The translations under genes and the position numbers were made by a program. The notes beneath the pieces were generated by a model. It did no database searches. It worked only from the letters and a program-made list of their open reading frames with translations, and was not told the origin of the DNA. 64,000 bases of DNA, taken from the NCBI GenBank assembly GCA_011392765.1, contig WYCW01000004.1, positions 172,038 to 236,037 of the forward strand. The letters are read 5' to 3'. Of the stretch, positions 35,833-44,946 are shown one piece after another. Positions within the stretch are counted from its first letter, which is position 1, and the number at the start of each line of letters is the position of its first letter. Source of the DNA: Candidatus Thiosymbion ectosymbiont of Catanema sp. Cochon2018. GTDB taxonomy: Bacteria; Pseudomonadota; Gammaproteobacteria; Chromatiales; Chromatiaceae.

Positions 35833-36591
35833 ATGTCTTTACACCTGGTTGATTGTAAAAAGCACTTGGTAAATAGGGACCACGGGTTCGAGTTATCGGA
35901 TTGTGGCGACATATTATTCCGAAATTTTCGTCCGGACGGGGAAGATGAAAAGCAGATGCGCGAACTCGTTTTCAATAATGCCTTTCTAGGCAAGCCGTTC
36001 GATGCGATTTGTCCGTGCAAACAGTGGTTTGGTGATGTTGTTCTTGCCCCTTACATTAAACACCAGCCGGAACATATTCACGTTGCCGTTCATAAGGTCA
36101 GCGGACGTCTGATCGGTTACCTCACGGGCTCTATGGGAGGACAGCATTTCGAAAAAATACAGTACAATATGGTACGAAAACAAGTCATGTCGCTGGCCTT
36201 ATCTCTCACCATGCCGTGGAATTATTTTGACCAATCCGGCCGCATGTTTGCTACGCACATCATTTTCAGAGGGGAAAGGGAGCGTCCGAAACACCCACCA
36301 TTGGGTGTCCATTGGAACTACCAGGTAGATGAGGAGTTCCGTGGCAGAAAAATCGGAGCGACGCTATTACAACGATTTATAGATGACGCGATCAATGCTG
36401 ATTTTCGACTTATCTGGGCGGAAGTGATGGCATATCCGGAGAAACCAAGAGGGTACTTTGAAGACCGAGGTTGGTCCATTTATGATTCAAAGCCAACGAT
36501 GGTTTTTGGAAGTCATGTCGACTTTCCTGTTCAGATACTATGTATCAATCGACCGCTTTTGTCATTCGAGGCGTTGTCGAAACTCACCTGA
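35833..36591 (+). CDS. GNAT-family N-acetyltransferase
   Basis: A 252-residue protein. The acetyl-CoA-binding region is YQVDEEFRGRKIGATLLQRF (motif A, R/Q-x-x-G-x-G/A) around residue 163, followed by ADFRLIWAEVMAYPEKPRGY and FEDRGWSIYDSKPTMVFG, as in GNAT enzymes. The start at 35833 is preferred. The 39-codon upstream extension looks noncoding. The gene is clearly AT-richer than its neighbours, suggesting acquisition. Substrate unknown. Confidence 0.78.
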   Translation: MSLHLVDCKKHLVNRDHGFELSDCGDILFRNFRPDGEDEKQMRELVFNNAFLGKPFDAICPCKQWFGDVVLAPYIKHQPEHIHVAVHKVSGRLIGYLTGSMGGQHFEKIQYNMVRKQVMSLALSLTMPWNYFDQSGRMFATHIIFRGERERPKHPPLGVHWNYQVDEEFRGRKIGATLLQRFIDDAINADFRLIWAEVMAYPEKPRGYFEDRGWSIYDSKPTMVFGSHVDFPVQILCINRPLLSFEALSKLT

Positions 36592-36641
36592 CACCTTCCA
36601 GGCAAGGGTTTTTATTGCTTTTTACTTCCATTGTAACGTCG

Positions 36642-37304
36642 TCACAATACTTGGTAGCGGGGACCCCGAGCAGGAACAATGCGCCGTGCCAACGAGCGCG
36701 CAATCTGCCCGGCCAACCCGGTGGCGACGGGTCCGACCGTGGTCGGCACCTTTAACCGAGCGACCGTGGTCACGGCAAGTCCCGGGTAGCCGCAGGGATC
36801 GATCCGCGAGAAGGGCTCCAGGTCCATATCGACATTGAGGGCCAATCCGTGAAAGCTGCAACCGCGACGCACCCGCAACCCGATGGCCGCGATCTTGGCG
36901 CCCTCCACATAGACGCCGGGGGCGTTAAGGCGGGCGGAGGACTCGATCCCGTAGCCCGTCAGCAGATCGACGACTGCTTGTTCCAGGAGGTGCACGAGGC
37001 GTTTCACGCCGATTCCGGCGCGGGGCAGGTCGAGCAGGAGGTAGCCCACGAGTTGTCCCGGACCATGGTAGGTGACCTGGCCGCCACGGTCGGTTGCGAT
37101 GACTGGGATACCGCCCGGATCGATGACATGCTCCGAGCGACCGGCCTTACCGAGGGTATAGACGGGTGGATGTTCCAACAGCCAGAGCTCGTCGGCGGTG
37201 CCCGAGTCGCGCTGCTCGGTAAAGGATTGCATGGTCCGCCAGGTGGACCTGTAGTCTTGAAGACCCAGGCGGCGCACAATCAGGACCTCAGGGGCGTCGA
37301 TCAT
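36642..37304 (-). CDS. lipB: Octanoyl-ACP:protein octanoyltransferase
   Basis: A 220-residue enzyme that moves octanoyl groups from ACP to lipoyl domains, the first step of protein lipoylation. Signature: [20 protein letters not shown], catalytic Lys in [13 protein letters not shown], and catalytic Cys in [15 protein letters not shown]. Standard length. lipA is not in the window. It would serve lipoyl proteins such as the LpdA lipoyl domain at 59474-61198. Confidence 0.94.
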   Translation of the reverse strand: MIDAPEVLIVRRLGLQDYRSTWRTMQSFTEQRDSGTADELWLLEHPPVYTLGKAGRSEHVIDPGGIPVIATDRGGQVTYHGPGQLVGYLLLDLPRAGIGVKRLVHLLEQAVVDLLTGYGIESSARLNAPGVYVEGAKIAAIGLRVRRGCSFHGLALNVDMDLEPFSRIDPCGYPGLAVTTVARLKVPTTVGPVATGLAGQIARSLARRIVPARGPRYQVL

Positions 37305-37643
37305 GCCACGGTGAAGGACACAAATGATGAATGATGAATCCAGTTGTCAGGGGGCAGGTAGTATCAGCCTCGCTAACTCGTAGGCTGGGTTCAGGGACGA
37401 ACCCGGCACTCGGCAGCGCTGGGTTTCGTTCCTCAACCCAGCCTACAGACTAACCAATAGTACAGGATTGACAGGATTTTCAGGATGAACAGGATTTTTT
37501 GTGGTGAAGAGCGCTTGCTGGTTTGGTAAGCGTGTGAGAGGGCGTAGGAACTTCAGAAACGATGAGCATCCTGTAAATCCTGTCCGACTGGGGTTTCGCG
37601 ATGAATCTCGAGTTGGGTACTCGTCGGTCTGAGGCGAAGCCTC
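37305..37643. repeat. Intergenic repeats between lipB and the oxidoreductase gene
   Basis: It contains a GTAGGCTGGGTTCAGGGACG / CAACCCAGCCTAC hairpin (about 37380-37445), an ACAGGATTGACAGGATTTTC module with inverted CCTGTAAATCCTGTC (about 37460-37585), and the GTCGGTCTGAGGCGAAGCCT end of family B at 37620-37648. The last supplies sequence right up to the next stop codon. Confidence 0.65.
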
Positions 37644-37644
37644 G

Positions 37645-38643
37645 CTAGTCCATGGTAAGTACCAGTTTACCCTGGGTATGGCCCTCCTCGATGCGGCGAT
37701 GGGCGGCGGCAGCTCGTTCGAGCGGGAAGGTCTCGGAGACCTGGATGTGGAGCTTGCCGGCATCGATCCACTCGCCGCAGCGGCGCAGGATCTCCCCCTG
37801 ATGCGCGCGCGCCTCGGGCAGCTCGCGCAACATGGGGGCCAACATCCACTCCAGGCTCAGGCGCAGATTGCGGTTGCGCGCCTCCTTCCAATCCTGATCC
37901 GGTCCCGGCTGCAGGATGGTGACCAGATCGCCGTAAGGGGCCATGGCCGGCATGGTTCGGGCAAAGACCTCCGGACCGACGGTATCGAGCGCCACGTCCA
38001 CCCCCTTGCCCTCGGTCCAATCCATAACCGCCTCGACCAGGTCTTCCTCCTTATAGTTGATCGCGCGTTCGGCCCCAAGTGCACGTACCAGCTCCGCCTT
38101 TGGAGGACTACTGACCGTGGCGCAGACCCTGGCACCGGCCAGTCGCGCCAGCTGGACCGCCACGTGTCCGACCCCCCCGGCACCGGCATGAATCAGCACC
38201 GTCTTGCCTGCGGCCAGGCCGGCACGGTCGTAGAGGGCCTCCCAGGCCGTGATCAAGACCAGGGGGGCCGTGGCGGCATGGGCGAAGTCGAGGGTAGTAG
38301 GCTTGGGCTGGGCGATGTCCTCGTCCACCAGGGCATACTCCGCATAGTTGCCTTCAGGTCCGCCGAGACCGCCGTGACAGAACCAGACCTGGTCACAGGG
38401 CCTGAAACGCGAGACCGCCTCGCCGACGGCCTCCACCACGCCGGCACCGTCACAACCGAGTACCGCCGGCAGACCGTCCGGCACCAATACGCCGCGTGAG
38501 CGGAGCTTGGCATCGACGGGATTGATCCCCGCCGCCTGCAGCCGTACCAACAGATCGGTGGGTGTGGACAGCGCCGGTGCCGCCCGTTCGGTCAGGATCA
38601 AGACCTCAGGTCCGCCGGTCTCGCGCATTTCGATCGCTTTCAT
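37645..38643 (-). CDS. Zinc-free MDR-type quinone oxidoreductase/alcohol dehydrogenase
   Basis: A 332-residue NADPH-dependent medium-chain reductase. Blocks: GINPVDAKLRSRG, LGCDGAGVVEAVGEAVSRF, and the nucleotide-binding VLIHAGAGGVGHVAVQLARL (residues about 140-160), with a DTVGPEVFARTMP segment. No structural zinc cysteine cluster is seen, which points to the quinone-reductase branch. The ATG at 38643 has GGAGG upstream. It is divergent from the cupin gene, so the 147-bp gap holds both promoters, including a TTGACA at 38680-38685. Confidence 0.88.
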   Translation of the reverse strand: MKAIEMRETGGPEVLILTERAAPALSTPTDLLVRLQAAGINPVDAKLRSRGVLVPDGLPAVLGCDGAGVVEAVGEAVSRFRPCDQVWFCHGGLGGPEGNYAEYALVDEDIAQPKPTTLDFAHAATAPLVLITAWEALYDRAGLAAGKTVLIHAGAGGVGHVAVQLARLAGARVCATVSSPPKAELVRALGAERAINYKEEDLVEAVMDWTEGKGVDVALDTVGPEVFARTMPAMAPYGDLVTILQPGPDQDWKEARNRNLRLSLEWMLAPMLRELPEARAHQGEILRRCGEWIDAGKLHIQVSETFPLERAAAAHRRIEEGHTQGKLVLTMD

Positions 38644-38790
38644 TGTTTTGCCTCCGTCGCCTATGCTGCATAGGGGATGTTGACATAATTCTAGTGCCAA
38701 CCGCTAATAGGACAAGATTAACATCCGAAATGATGGCGCCGCAGGGTGCTGTCTGACAACCCACGAAGAATCCCGATCGGAGGAGGCATC

Positions 38791-39114
38791 ATGCAAATCG
38801 AACACTGGGACACGTCTCGCGACGGTGAGCTCACCGAGGCCAACATGCGCCGTAAGCTCCAGGCCAGAGGCTATACCGTCAACAGATACGTCTACCCTCC
38901 GGGGACCTATTTCCCGAAGCACGACCACGGGGTCGACAAGATCGACGGTGTGCTCTCGGGGCGCTTCCGCATGGCCCTGCAGGGAGAAAGTGCGGTGTTG
39001 GAGGCAGGTGACCTGTTGGCAGTTCCGAAACATGTCCTCCACAGCGCCGAAGTGGTGGGGGACGAGCCCGTGGTCAGCCTGGATGCGGTGCGGGCCAACT
39101 TCATTCCTGGATGA
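38791..39114 (+). CDS. Cupin-domain protein
   Basis: A 107-residue single-domain cupin. YFPKHDHGVDKIDGVLSGRF provides the HxH-like first cupin motif, and DLLAVPKHVLHSAEVVG the second, with its histidine. It could bind a metal. The start is fixed by AGGAGG at 38781-38786. Divergent from the oxidoreductase. Substrate unknown. Confidence 0.85.
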   Translation: MQIEHWDTSRDGELTEANMRRKLQARGYTVNRYVYPPGTYFPKHDHGVDKIDGVLSGRFRMALQGESAVLEAGDLLAVPKHVLHSAEVVGDEPVVSLDAVRANFIPG

Positions 39115-39127
39115 TGAATGATGAATA

Positions 39128-39285
39128 GAGAAAACTACGAGTCACGCGAATCGGCGCGAATAAGATCTCTCCTTTCGGTTCGGGATGAAAGATCCCTCCC
39201 CTCGGTTCGGGATGACAATTTTCGCGCGGATTCGCGTGATTCGTAGTTTCTTCTCTTACTTTGCCGACCGGTAACGCTTAACTTA
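39128..39285. repeat. Family A repeat, copy 4 (left end missing)
   Basis: It contains the GAAAACTACGAGTCACGCGA hairpin with an inserted GATCCCTCCCCTCGGTTCGG module in its loop, then GCCGACCGGTAACGCTTAAC at the right end. A near twin, with the same inserted module, is at 58445-58574. Confidence 0.75.
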
Positions 39286-39289
39286 CTCA

Positions 39290-39660
39290 GGCACGCCCGG
39301 CACGGGGACATCCGCCGCCGCGACCGGGAACTCGCCGACACCGAGCAGACCTACGAGAGATGGGGGACAGGTTCCTGCACCCCAGCGTAGGGGCAACCCC
39401 CCGTGGTTGCCCTAGAGGGCAGGCACGGGGGCCGGCCCCTACCGCTCCCGCGGGCAGGCTCGTAGGATGCGGTGAGGTCAGGGACCTGTCTGCCGCAGGC
39501 AGGCGGCCAAACCGCGTCTTTGGACGGTGGTGTGTTCGACCTCTGTCCACTGAGTCCATGTTGTCCATAGTGGTTACCTCGAAGCTTGCGGTTCCCACCA
39601 TGAACCACATGGACTGAGTGGACAACATGGACAGGGTAGGAGGTGCCCATCATTCTGTTA
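39290..39660. repeat. Intergenic repeats, GGAC/GTCC palindrome
   Basis: The palindrome TCCACTGAGTCCATGTTGTC with counterpart GACTGAGTGGACAACATGGA spans about 39544-39642. GTTGCCCTAGAGGGCAGGCA and GGATGCGGTGAGGTCAGGGA modules precede it. No gene. Confidence 0.5.
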
Positions 39661-39674
39661 AAATCAGTGACCTT

Positions 39675-40424
39675 ATGCTGCCACCGGTCGACATCACCTA
39701 TATCGCTGAAGAGATCCGCGCGCACGCGGTGGGGCTCACCGAGGCATTCGAGGATCGGAACGGCGAAACGGACCCCGATCCACGGGTCCTGCTAAGGGCC
39801 CTGAGCGGTCTCTTCGATCACCTACGTCGCCTCGAAGACCAGGTGTCGGACCAGGCAGTGGCGGCCGGACTCATTCCACCGGCACCGGCGGACATTCGCC
39901 CCCTGGGTGACCATGGTATCGATCTGTTGGCCCGCCTGGCGGCCCTTGCCGGTACCCTGCCGGCACCCCGCAAGGCACGCGCTATCGAGGAGCTGGCACT
40001 GCCGTTCGCCTGTTGGATAGCCCGGCGTGGCGGGGAGATCGGCTACCTCGAGCCGGTGGTCAACGGGGCGGCATATCTGGCCAATCGCCTGGTGCGCCCG
40101 TTCGAGTTGGGACAGCTCTGCGGTCTGCTCACAGAGGTCATCGATGCTGTCGACCCCCGACTCTCCCAGAGCCTGGGCTCCGCGGACCCCACCCGTCCCT
40201 GGCGGGTGCTGCTGCTCAATCGCGCTATCGTAGCGACGCGCAGCCATCAACCGGCGCTGATGGAAGAAGCCTTCGAGGCCGTCATCGAGTACCTGCCCAA
40301 CGATGCACCCACCTTCTTCCGTGAGGGCATGGAGCAGATGGAGGCACTGAGTTATCCCCCCCAGGTCCGGGACTTGATGCAACGCTTCTATCAACAATGT
40401 TGCGGGCAGCGGGTACTGCATTAG
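39675..40424 (+). CDS. Hypothetical helical protein
   Basis: A 249-residue soluble, largely helical protein of unknown function. The start at 39675 (MLPPVDITYIAEEIRAHAVG) is preferred to the upstream frame, which reads through a repeat. Visible features: DPDPRVLLRALSGLFDHLRR, an alanine/arginine-rich middle, and PTFFREGMEQMEALSYPPQV near the end followed by a Cys pair (QQCCGQ). No catalytic motif is recognised and base composition matches core genes. Confidence 0.65.
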   Translation: MLPPVDITYIAEEIRAHAVGLTEAFEDRNGETDPDPRVLLRALSGLFDHLRRLEDQVSDQAVAAGLIPPAPADIRPLGDHGIDLLARLAALAGTLPAPRKARAIEELALPFACWIARRGGEIGYLEPVVNGAAYLANRLVRPFELGQLCGLLTEVIDAVDPRLSQSLGSADPTRPWRVLLLNRAIVATRSHQPALMEEAFEAVIEYLPNDAPTFFREGMEQMEALSYPPQVRDLMQRFYQQCCGQRVLH

Positions 40425-40660
40425 GCCGTGTTGACATTGAGCGGGCAAGATCTCCCAGGGAAAAGTTAGCCGCAAGTCAACGCAAGTGGACGCAAATAAA
40501 CACAACGGGATGAAAAACCATCGATGATAGCGAGTCGATTTCGACCAATTTGCGTTCATTTGCGGCAAAAAAGAATTCCAATGAAAGAACCGAATCGATG
40601 TTATCGCTACTTCGGCGCAGATGTACTCGTTGGAACCAGTCCGGTTAAGGGGAGTGATCC

Positions 40661-41194
40661 GTGTCTAAATTATTCAAGAAACTATTTTTATTGATTTTTT
40701 CCCCTCATTTTCTGGCCGGCCTGAGGGCAGAAGAGGTTTTTGCAGAACAGGCACTGAAAAACTCCTGGATAGTAGAAAGAATCCCTCAGGACCGGACGAG
40801 TTTTGAAAAATACAGAAAGAGCAATAAGTCTATTAAAAGAGGAGATTATATTTGCAGAAACTGCAATAATTCTGAAATTGAAGTCAAATGCAAAAAACAA
40901 TATGGCGCGAATGATAATAGGTATTATTTACTTGAATACAGCCATATTAAAAGGCATCGAGAAATGCAGAGCATGACAAACACAAATGTCGTTTTTGCCT
41001 TTTATCAAAGGGATGGAGCCAACTGTCTTCAGGATACGCTGAGAATGGTCGATCTGGATTTTCTTCTCCAAACAAATGACTACAAAGCGGGGAGGCTCTA
41101 TGACAAAAGGACAAAATGCCTCAGAGTCCCTCTTAAATATACCCGTCCGAACTTTAAGGTACTGAGTATTATAAAATCAAGAAGGGCAAATTAG
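40661..41194 (+). CDS. Hypothetical protein, possible PD-(D/E)XK fold
   Basis: A 177-residue, lysine-rich, AT-rich gene starting at a GTG with GGGGAG upstream. RGDYICRNCNNSEIEVKCKK gives Asp then ExK at nuclease-like spacing, with a Cys pair (CRNC) between. YLLEYSHIKRHREMQSMT and VVFAFYQRDG are the following strand/helix. This resembles the core of restriction-endonuclease-like folds but is not conclusive. Its composition differs sharply from neighbours and a MITE follows, so it was probably acquired. Confidence 0.5.
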   Translation: MSKLFKKLFLLIFSPHFLAGLRAEEVFAEQALKNSWIVERIPQDRTSFEKYRKSNKSIKRGDYICRNCNNSEIEVKCKKQYGANDNRYYLLEYSHIKRHREMQSMTNTNVVFAFYQRDGANCLQDTLRMVDLDFLLQTNDYKAGRLYDKRTKCLRVPLKYTRPNFKVLSIIKSRRAN

Positions 41195-41263
41195 AGTTCC
41201 GGCAAAACGGTAACGTGACAAAGTAGGACCAAGTCGTCTTTACAATCATGTGACCTGCATCGC

Positions 41264-41393
41264 AATACCATTAAGTTAGCGGAAGAGAAAACTACGAATC
41301 GCGCGAATCGGTGCGAATCGATCCGCGAGGATTCGCGTGATTCGTAGTTTTTCTTCTTTGTTGCCGACCGGTAACGCTTAACTTGATGGCATT
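41264..41393. repeat. Family A MITE with target-site duplication, copy 5
   Basis: The 130-bp element has ends AATACCATTAAGTTAGC and TAACTTGATGGCATT. Inside is only the ACTACGAATCGCGCGAAT hairpin, with no palindromic CCCAACACCGG interior. It is flanked by GACCTGCATCGC on both sides (41252-41263 and 41394-41405), a direct duplication of 10-12 bp depending on where the inverted end is drawn. This shows family A moves by transposition. Confidence 0.88.
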
Positions 41394-41425
41394 GACCTGC
41401 ATCGCGAGTGTCAGTCGAGAACAAC

Positions 41426-42091
41426 ATGAAATTCCTGCTCGATTTCTTTCCGGTCCTGCTCTTCTTCGTCGCCTACAAGGTCTACGACATCTACATAGCC
41501 ACGGCCGTGGCGATTGTCGCCGCGGTGATTCAAGTGGGCTGGTTCCGGCTCAAGTACCACCGCACCGAGACCATGCATCTGGTCACACTCAGCCTGCTGC
41601 TGGTTTTCGGTGGGCTCACCATTTTTCTGCAGGACCGCACCTTCATCATGTGGAAGCCATCCATCGTTAACTGGCTGTTCGCGGCCGTTTTCCTCGGCAG
41701 CCACTTCATCGGCGAGCGCCCGCTCATCGCCCGCATGATGGATCGGGTGATCGAGGTGCCGAGTCACATCTGGCGCCGCCTGAATCTGATGTGGTCCATC
41801 TTTTTTATCGTTTCCGGGTTGGCGAATCTGTACGTAGCCGGGAAATTCTTTGCCGCCGAACAGGCACTGGTTGCCGCCGCCGGTCAGGCACAGATCGATC
41901 TTGCCGCCTGCGGCGAGGTAGTTTCCAGGGAGCTGTTCGATCTGTGCACGACTGCCCGGTCCCGGGAGGAGACTTGGGTCAACTTCAAGCTCTTCGGTAT
42001 GATGGGTCTGACCATCGCCTTCGTCATTGCGCAGGCATTCTATCTGGCCCGGCACATGCCGGATCCCGCAGACCCGGAGGAGACACACTGA
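41426..42091 (+). CDS. yciB: Inner-membrane-spanning protein YciB (septation protein A)
   Basis: A 221-residue integral membrane protein starting [28 protein letters not shown], a family hallmark, with [20 protein letters not shown] and [11 protein letters not shown] in the middle. About five to six hydrophobic segments. The 50-residue loop near the end ([20 protein letters not shown]...) is longer than in enterics. It is involved in cell-envelope synthesis and division. It is followed one base later by a YciI gene, the usual order. Confidence 0.92.
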   Translation: MKFLLDFFPVLLFFVAYKVYDIYIATAVAIVAAVIQVGWFRLKYHRTETMHLVTLSLLLVFGGLTIFLQDRTFIMWKPSIVNWLFAAVFLGSHFIGERPLIARMMDRVIEVPSHIWRRLNLMWSIFFIVSGLANLYVAGKFFAAEQALVAAAGQAQIDLAACGEVVSRELFDLCTTARSREETWVNFKLFGMMGLTIAFVIAQAFYLARHMPDPADPEETH

Positions 42092-42092
42092 C

Positions 42093-42395
42093 ATGTATTA
42101 CGCCATCATCGCCGAGGACCGGGCGGACAGTCTGAACGCCCGGCTCAAGGCACGGCCGGCCCATCTGGATCGATTGCGGCAATTGCAGGACGCAGGCAGA
42201 CTGCTGCTGGCAGGCCCGCACCCGGCTATCGACAGCGAAGATCCGGGGAGTGCCGGCTTTACCGGTTCGCTGATCGTAGCCGAGTTCCCCGACCTCGAGG
42301 CCGCTCGCGCCTGGGCCACCGACGATCCCTATGTCGCCGCCGGAGTTTTCACGGACATCAAGGTAAAGCCCTTGCGCAAGGTCTTTCCGGAATGA
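42093..42395 (+). CDS. yciI: YciI-family protein
   Basis: A 100-residue protein of the dimeric alpha+beta-barrel fold: [42 protein letters not shown], then [23 protein letters not shown]. The His-Asp pair characteristic of YciI is in place. Biochemical role unknown. It follows yciB almost without gap, so they are co-transcribed. Confidence 0.88.
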   Translation: MYYAIIAEDRADSLNARLKARPAHLDRLRQLQDAGRLLLAGPHPAIDSEDPGSAGFTGSLIVAEFPDLEAARAWATDDPYVAAGVFTDIKVKPLRKVFPE

Positions 42396-42481
42396 GGCCG
42401 GCTCGAACCTTGAGGTGGTCCAAACAGACCAATCCCAGCCGACCGGCTCCGAGGTGACTGAAGAAAGCGAACCCAAAAACG

Positions 42482-43633
42482 ATGAGGACCAACCATAGCC
42501 CCAAACCGGAAAACCGGAAAGCGCCCGATGTCCTGATCCGGTTGCTGGAGGAGACCGACGTGCGGCTCAACGGTGACCGACCCTGGGACATCCAGGTCCA
42601 TGACTCGACACTCTATGACCGGATCCTACATCAGGGCTCCCTCGGTTTCGGCGAGTCTTACATGGACGAGGACTGGGACAGTGAATGTCTGGACGAGACC
42701 CTCTGCAAGCTGCTGGGCGCCGGTCTCGGCGCCAAGGTAAGGGGATTCGGCAAGCTCCGCTTCCTGGGGCTGTTCCTGCGCAGCTTTCTTTTCAACCGTC
42801 AATCACGCAAACGCGCCTTCGAGGTCGGGGAGCGCCACTACGACATCGGCAACGATATCTATGCGGCCATGCTGGACCCGACCATGAGCTACAGCTGCGG
42901 TTATTGGAAGGACGCCGCGGATCTGGAGCAGGCCCAACTCGCCAAGCTGCGCCTCATCTGCGACAAGCTGGAGCTGAAACCCGGCGAGCGGCTGTTGGAC
43001 ATCGGCTGCGGTTGGGGGGGACTGGCCCGCTTTGCGGCTCAGGAGTATGGGGTAGAAGTAACCGGCATCACGATCTCGAAGGAGCAGCGGCGTCTGGCCC
43101 AGGCGCACTGTACCGGTCTGCCGGTCAGCATCGAGTTGATGGATTACCGGGACCTCAGCGGCCGCTTCGACAAGGTCGTCTCCGTAGGCATGTTCGAGCA
43201 CGTAGGTCCCAAGAATTACCCGGCCTATTTCGCGGCTGCCGGGCGGGTGATGGTGACGGACGGACTGTTTCTGCTCCATACCATCGGCTATAACGGTCAT
43301 CCGTACATCCCGAATGCCTGGCTCGATAAGTACATCTTTCCCAACGGCTACCTCCCCTCGGCCCGACAGCTCATCCAGGCCATCGAGCACGATTTCACCC
43401 TCGAGGATTGGCACAATTTCGGCCAGGATTACGACACCACCCTCATGGCCTGGTGGAAGAACTTCGACCTCGCCTGGCCGCGATTCGCGGACAAGTACGA
43501 TGAACGTTTCTACCGCATGTTCAAGTTCTACCTGAACGCCTGTGCCGGCTATTTCCGCTCCCGCCATGGCCTACTCTGGCAGCTCGTACTGAGCAAACGC
43601 GATCGGCGCGCGATTTACCGCTCCATTCGTTGA
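42482..43633 (+). CDS. cfa: Cyclopropane-fatty-acyl-phospholipid synthase
   Basis: A 383-residue enzyme that adds a methylene group from SAM across cis double bonds of membrane lipids. The N-terminal helical domain (HDSTLYDRILHQGSLGFGES, YMDEDWD) precedes the methyltransferase domain, with DIGCGWGGLARFAAQ as SAM motif I, then VTGITISKEQ, and the catalytic region VSVGMFEHVGPKNY. Typical length. Confidence 0.94.
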   Translation: MRTNHSPKPENRKAPDVLIRLLEETDVRLNGDRPWDIQVHDSTLYDRILHQGSLGFGESYMDEDWDSECLDETLCKLLGAGLGAKVRGFGKLRFLGLFLRSFLFNRQSRKRAFEVGERHYDIGNDIYAAMLDPTMSYSCGYWKDAADLEQAQLAKLRLICDKLELKPGERLLDIGCGWGGLARFAAQEYGVEVTGITISKEQRRLAQAHCTGLPVSIELMDYRDLSGRFDKVVSVGMFEHVGPKNYPAYFAAAGRVMVTDGLFLLHTIGYNGHPYIPNAWLDKYIFPNGYLPSARQLIQAIEHDFTLEDWHNFGQDYDTTLMAWWKNFDLAWPRFADKYDERFYRMFKFYLNACAGYFRSRHGLLWQLVLSKRDRRAIYRSIR

Positions 43634-43737
43634 TAACCGACGGCCCGAGTCTTTTTGGTAAAATTTGGGGTAGTAGCTAAATCCTAAGTGGTGAAATCTG
43701 CTTGGCTCTTTTCCTCCACCAAATTTGGGACCTATAT

Positions 43738-44110
43738 ACCTAACGAGGCTTCGCCTCAGACCGACGAGGCGTGATCATCGCTCTCTCGCGATCGAAAACG
43801 GAACCGTGATCGTGATCGTAGTCGTAATCGGAGACGCAAGGCAAAGCGGGCACGGAAAACCGGATGTCTACGGGTTTCGACCCGGCACCTGGCCGGGACC
43901 TCTGGATGCCACGATCGGCGAAAGTATTCTGTCTCTCCTACGGCGGCTTCGATCACGATTACGATTACGATTACGACAACGAGAGAGGTTAGACGTTTGC
44001 GAAATTTGACTCATTTGCACAAAATCTGGTCATTCAAGGAATCCTAACGAGGCTTCGCCTCAGACCGACGAGGCATGAAGACCCCAAAAGCCCCTCTCCC
44101 GTAAGGCTCC
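43738..44110. repeat. Family B copy 3 plus B' fragment
   Basis: ACGAGGCTTCGCCTCAGACC opens the copy. CGATCGAAAACGGAACCGTG, GTGATCGTGATCGTAGTCGT and a terminal run CACGATTACGATTACGATTA follow, ending GCGAAATTTGACTCATTTGC at about 44015. A second hairpin CGAGGCTTCGCCTCAGACCG with a B' tail runs to 44110, reaching the stop codon of ccmB. Confidence 0.82.
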
Positions 44111-44119
44111 ATGCCCGGG

Positions 44120-44791
44120 CTACTCCAACGAGATCCGTAACGCCACGGCAGCGGCCAGGGGCGAGAAGATCAGCGCCAGTAGCAGCAAGGCCCCGAGCAA
44201 CGAGAAATACGGCAGGCTGTCCGCGCCCTCGATAGCACTCACGGTTACCGCCCCGGCACCGTACACCAGCACCGGGATATACAGGGGCAGGATCAGTAGC
44301 GACAGCAGGACCCCGCCGCCGCGCAGTCCCAGAGTCAGGGCCGCGCCGATGGCGCCGATCAGGCTGAGGATCGGGGTTCCCACCAGCAGGGACAGCATCA
44401 TCGTGATTCGAGATGCCTCCGGCAAATGATACTGCAGCGCGATCAGCGGTGCGGTGATGACCAGCGGCAGCCCGGTCAGCAGCCAGTGGGCCGCCACCTT
44501 GGCCAGCACCAGGATGGACAGAGGTTGGGGGGTCAGCACCAGCTGCTCCAGAGTGCCGTCCTCGTGATCCGCTGCGAACAGCCGTTCCAGGGCCAACAGG
44601 GATGCCAGCAGGGCCGCTACCCAGACGACGCCCGGTCCCAGGATGCGCAGGGTCTGCTGCTCGGCGCCCACGCCGAGAGGAAATAGGCTCACCACGATCA
44701 CGAAGAAGAACAGGGGTGTCAGTAAGTCCGTGCGCCGGCGCATAGCGAGCCGGACGTCGCGCCCCAAGATGCACCGGAATACTCGCCACAT
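44120..44791 (-). CDS. ccmB: Heme exporter protein B (cytochrome c maturation)
   Basis: A 223-residue membrane protein with six hydrophobic segments. Family landmarks: LTPLFFFVIVVSLFPLGVG, GVVWVAALLASLLALERLF, ADHEDGTLEQLVLTPQPLSI and LLILPLYIPVLVYGAGAV. It is the permease of the CcmABCD complex that releases holo-CcmE. ccmC and the rest of the ccm operon do not follow. Repeats do. ccmA is upstream but separated by a 138-bp inserted element. Confidence 0.93.
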   Translation of the reverse strand: MWRVFRCILGRDVRLAMRRRTDLLTPLFFFVIVVSLFPLGVGAEQQTLRILGPGVVWVAALLASLLALERLFAADHEDGTLEQLVLTPQPLSILVLAKVAAHWLLTGLPLVITAPLIALQYHLPEASRITMMLSLLVGTPILSLIGAIGAALTLGLRGGGVLLSLLILPLYIPVLVYGAGAVTVSAIEGADSLPYFSLLGALLLLALIFSPLAAAVALRISLE

Positions 44792-44808
44792 GCCGCTATC
44801 GAGGGTTA

Positions 44809-44946
44809 GAGACTGTCTAAAAAAAGACCGTAGGCATAGGCTGGGTTGAGGAACGAAACCCAGCGGGTAGCCTGGTTTGCTGGGTCTCGTCCCTCGACCC
44901 AGCCTACCGCTTTTAAATCGATGTGTTAGTTTTTAGACAGCCTCTT
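44809..44946. repeat. MITE-like element between ccmA and ccmB
   Basis: The inverted ends are GAGACTGTCTAAAAAAAG and GTTTTTAGACAGCCTC. The interior is a TAGGCTGGGTTGAGGAACGA / CGACCCAGCCTACCG palindrome, a module also found at 37380 and 59420. It reaches the ccmA stop codon. It could weaken co-expression of the two ccm genes. Confidence 0.75.
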
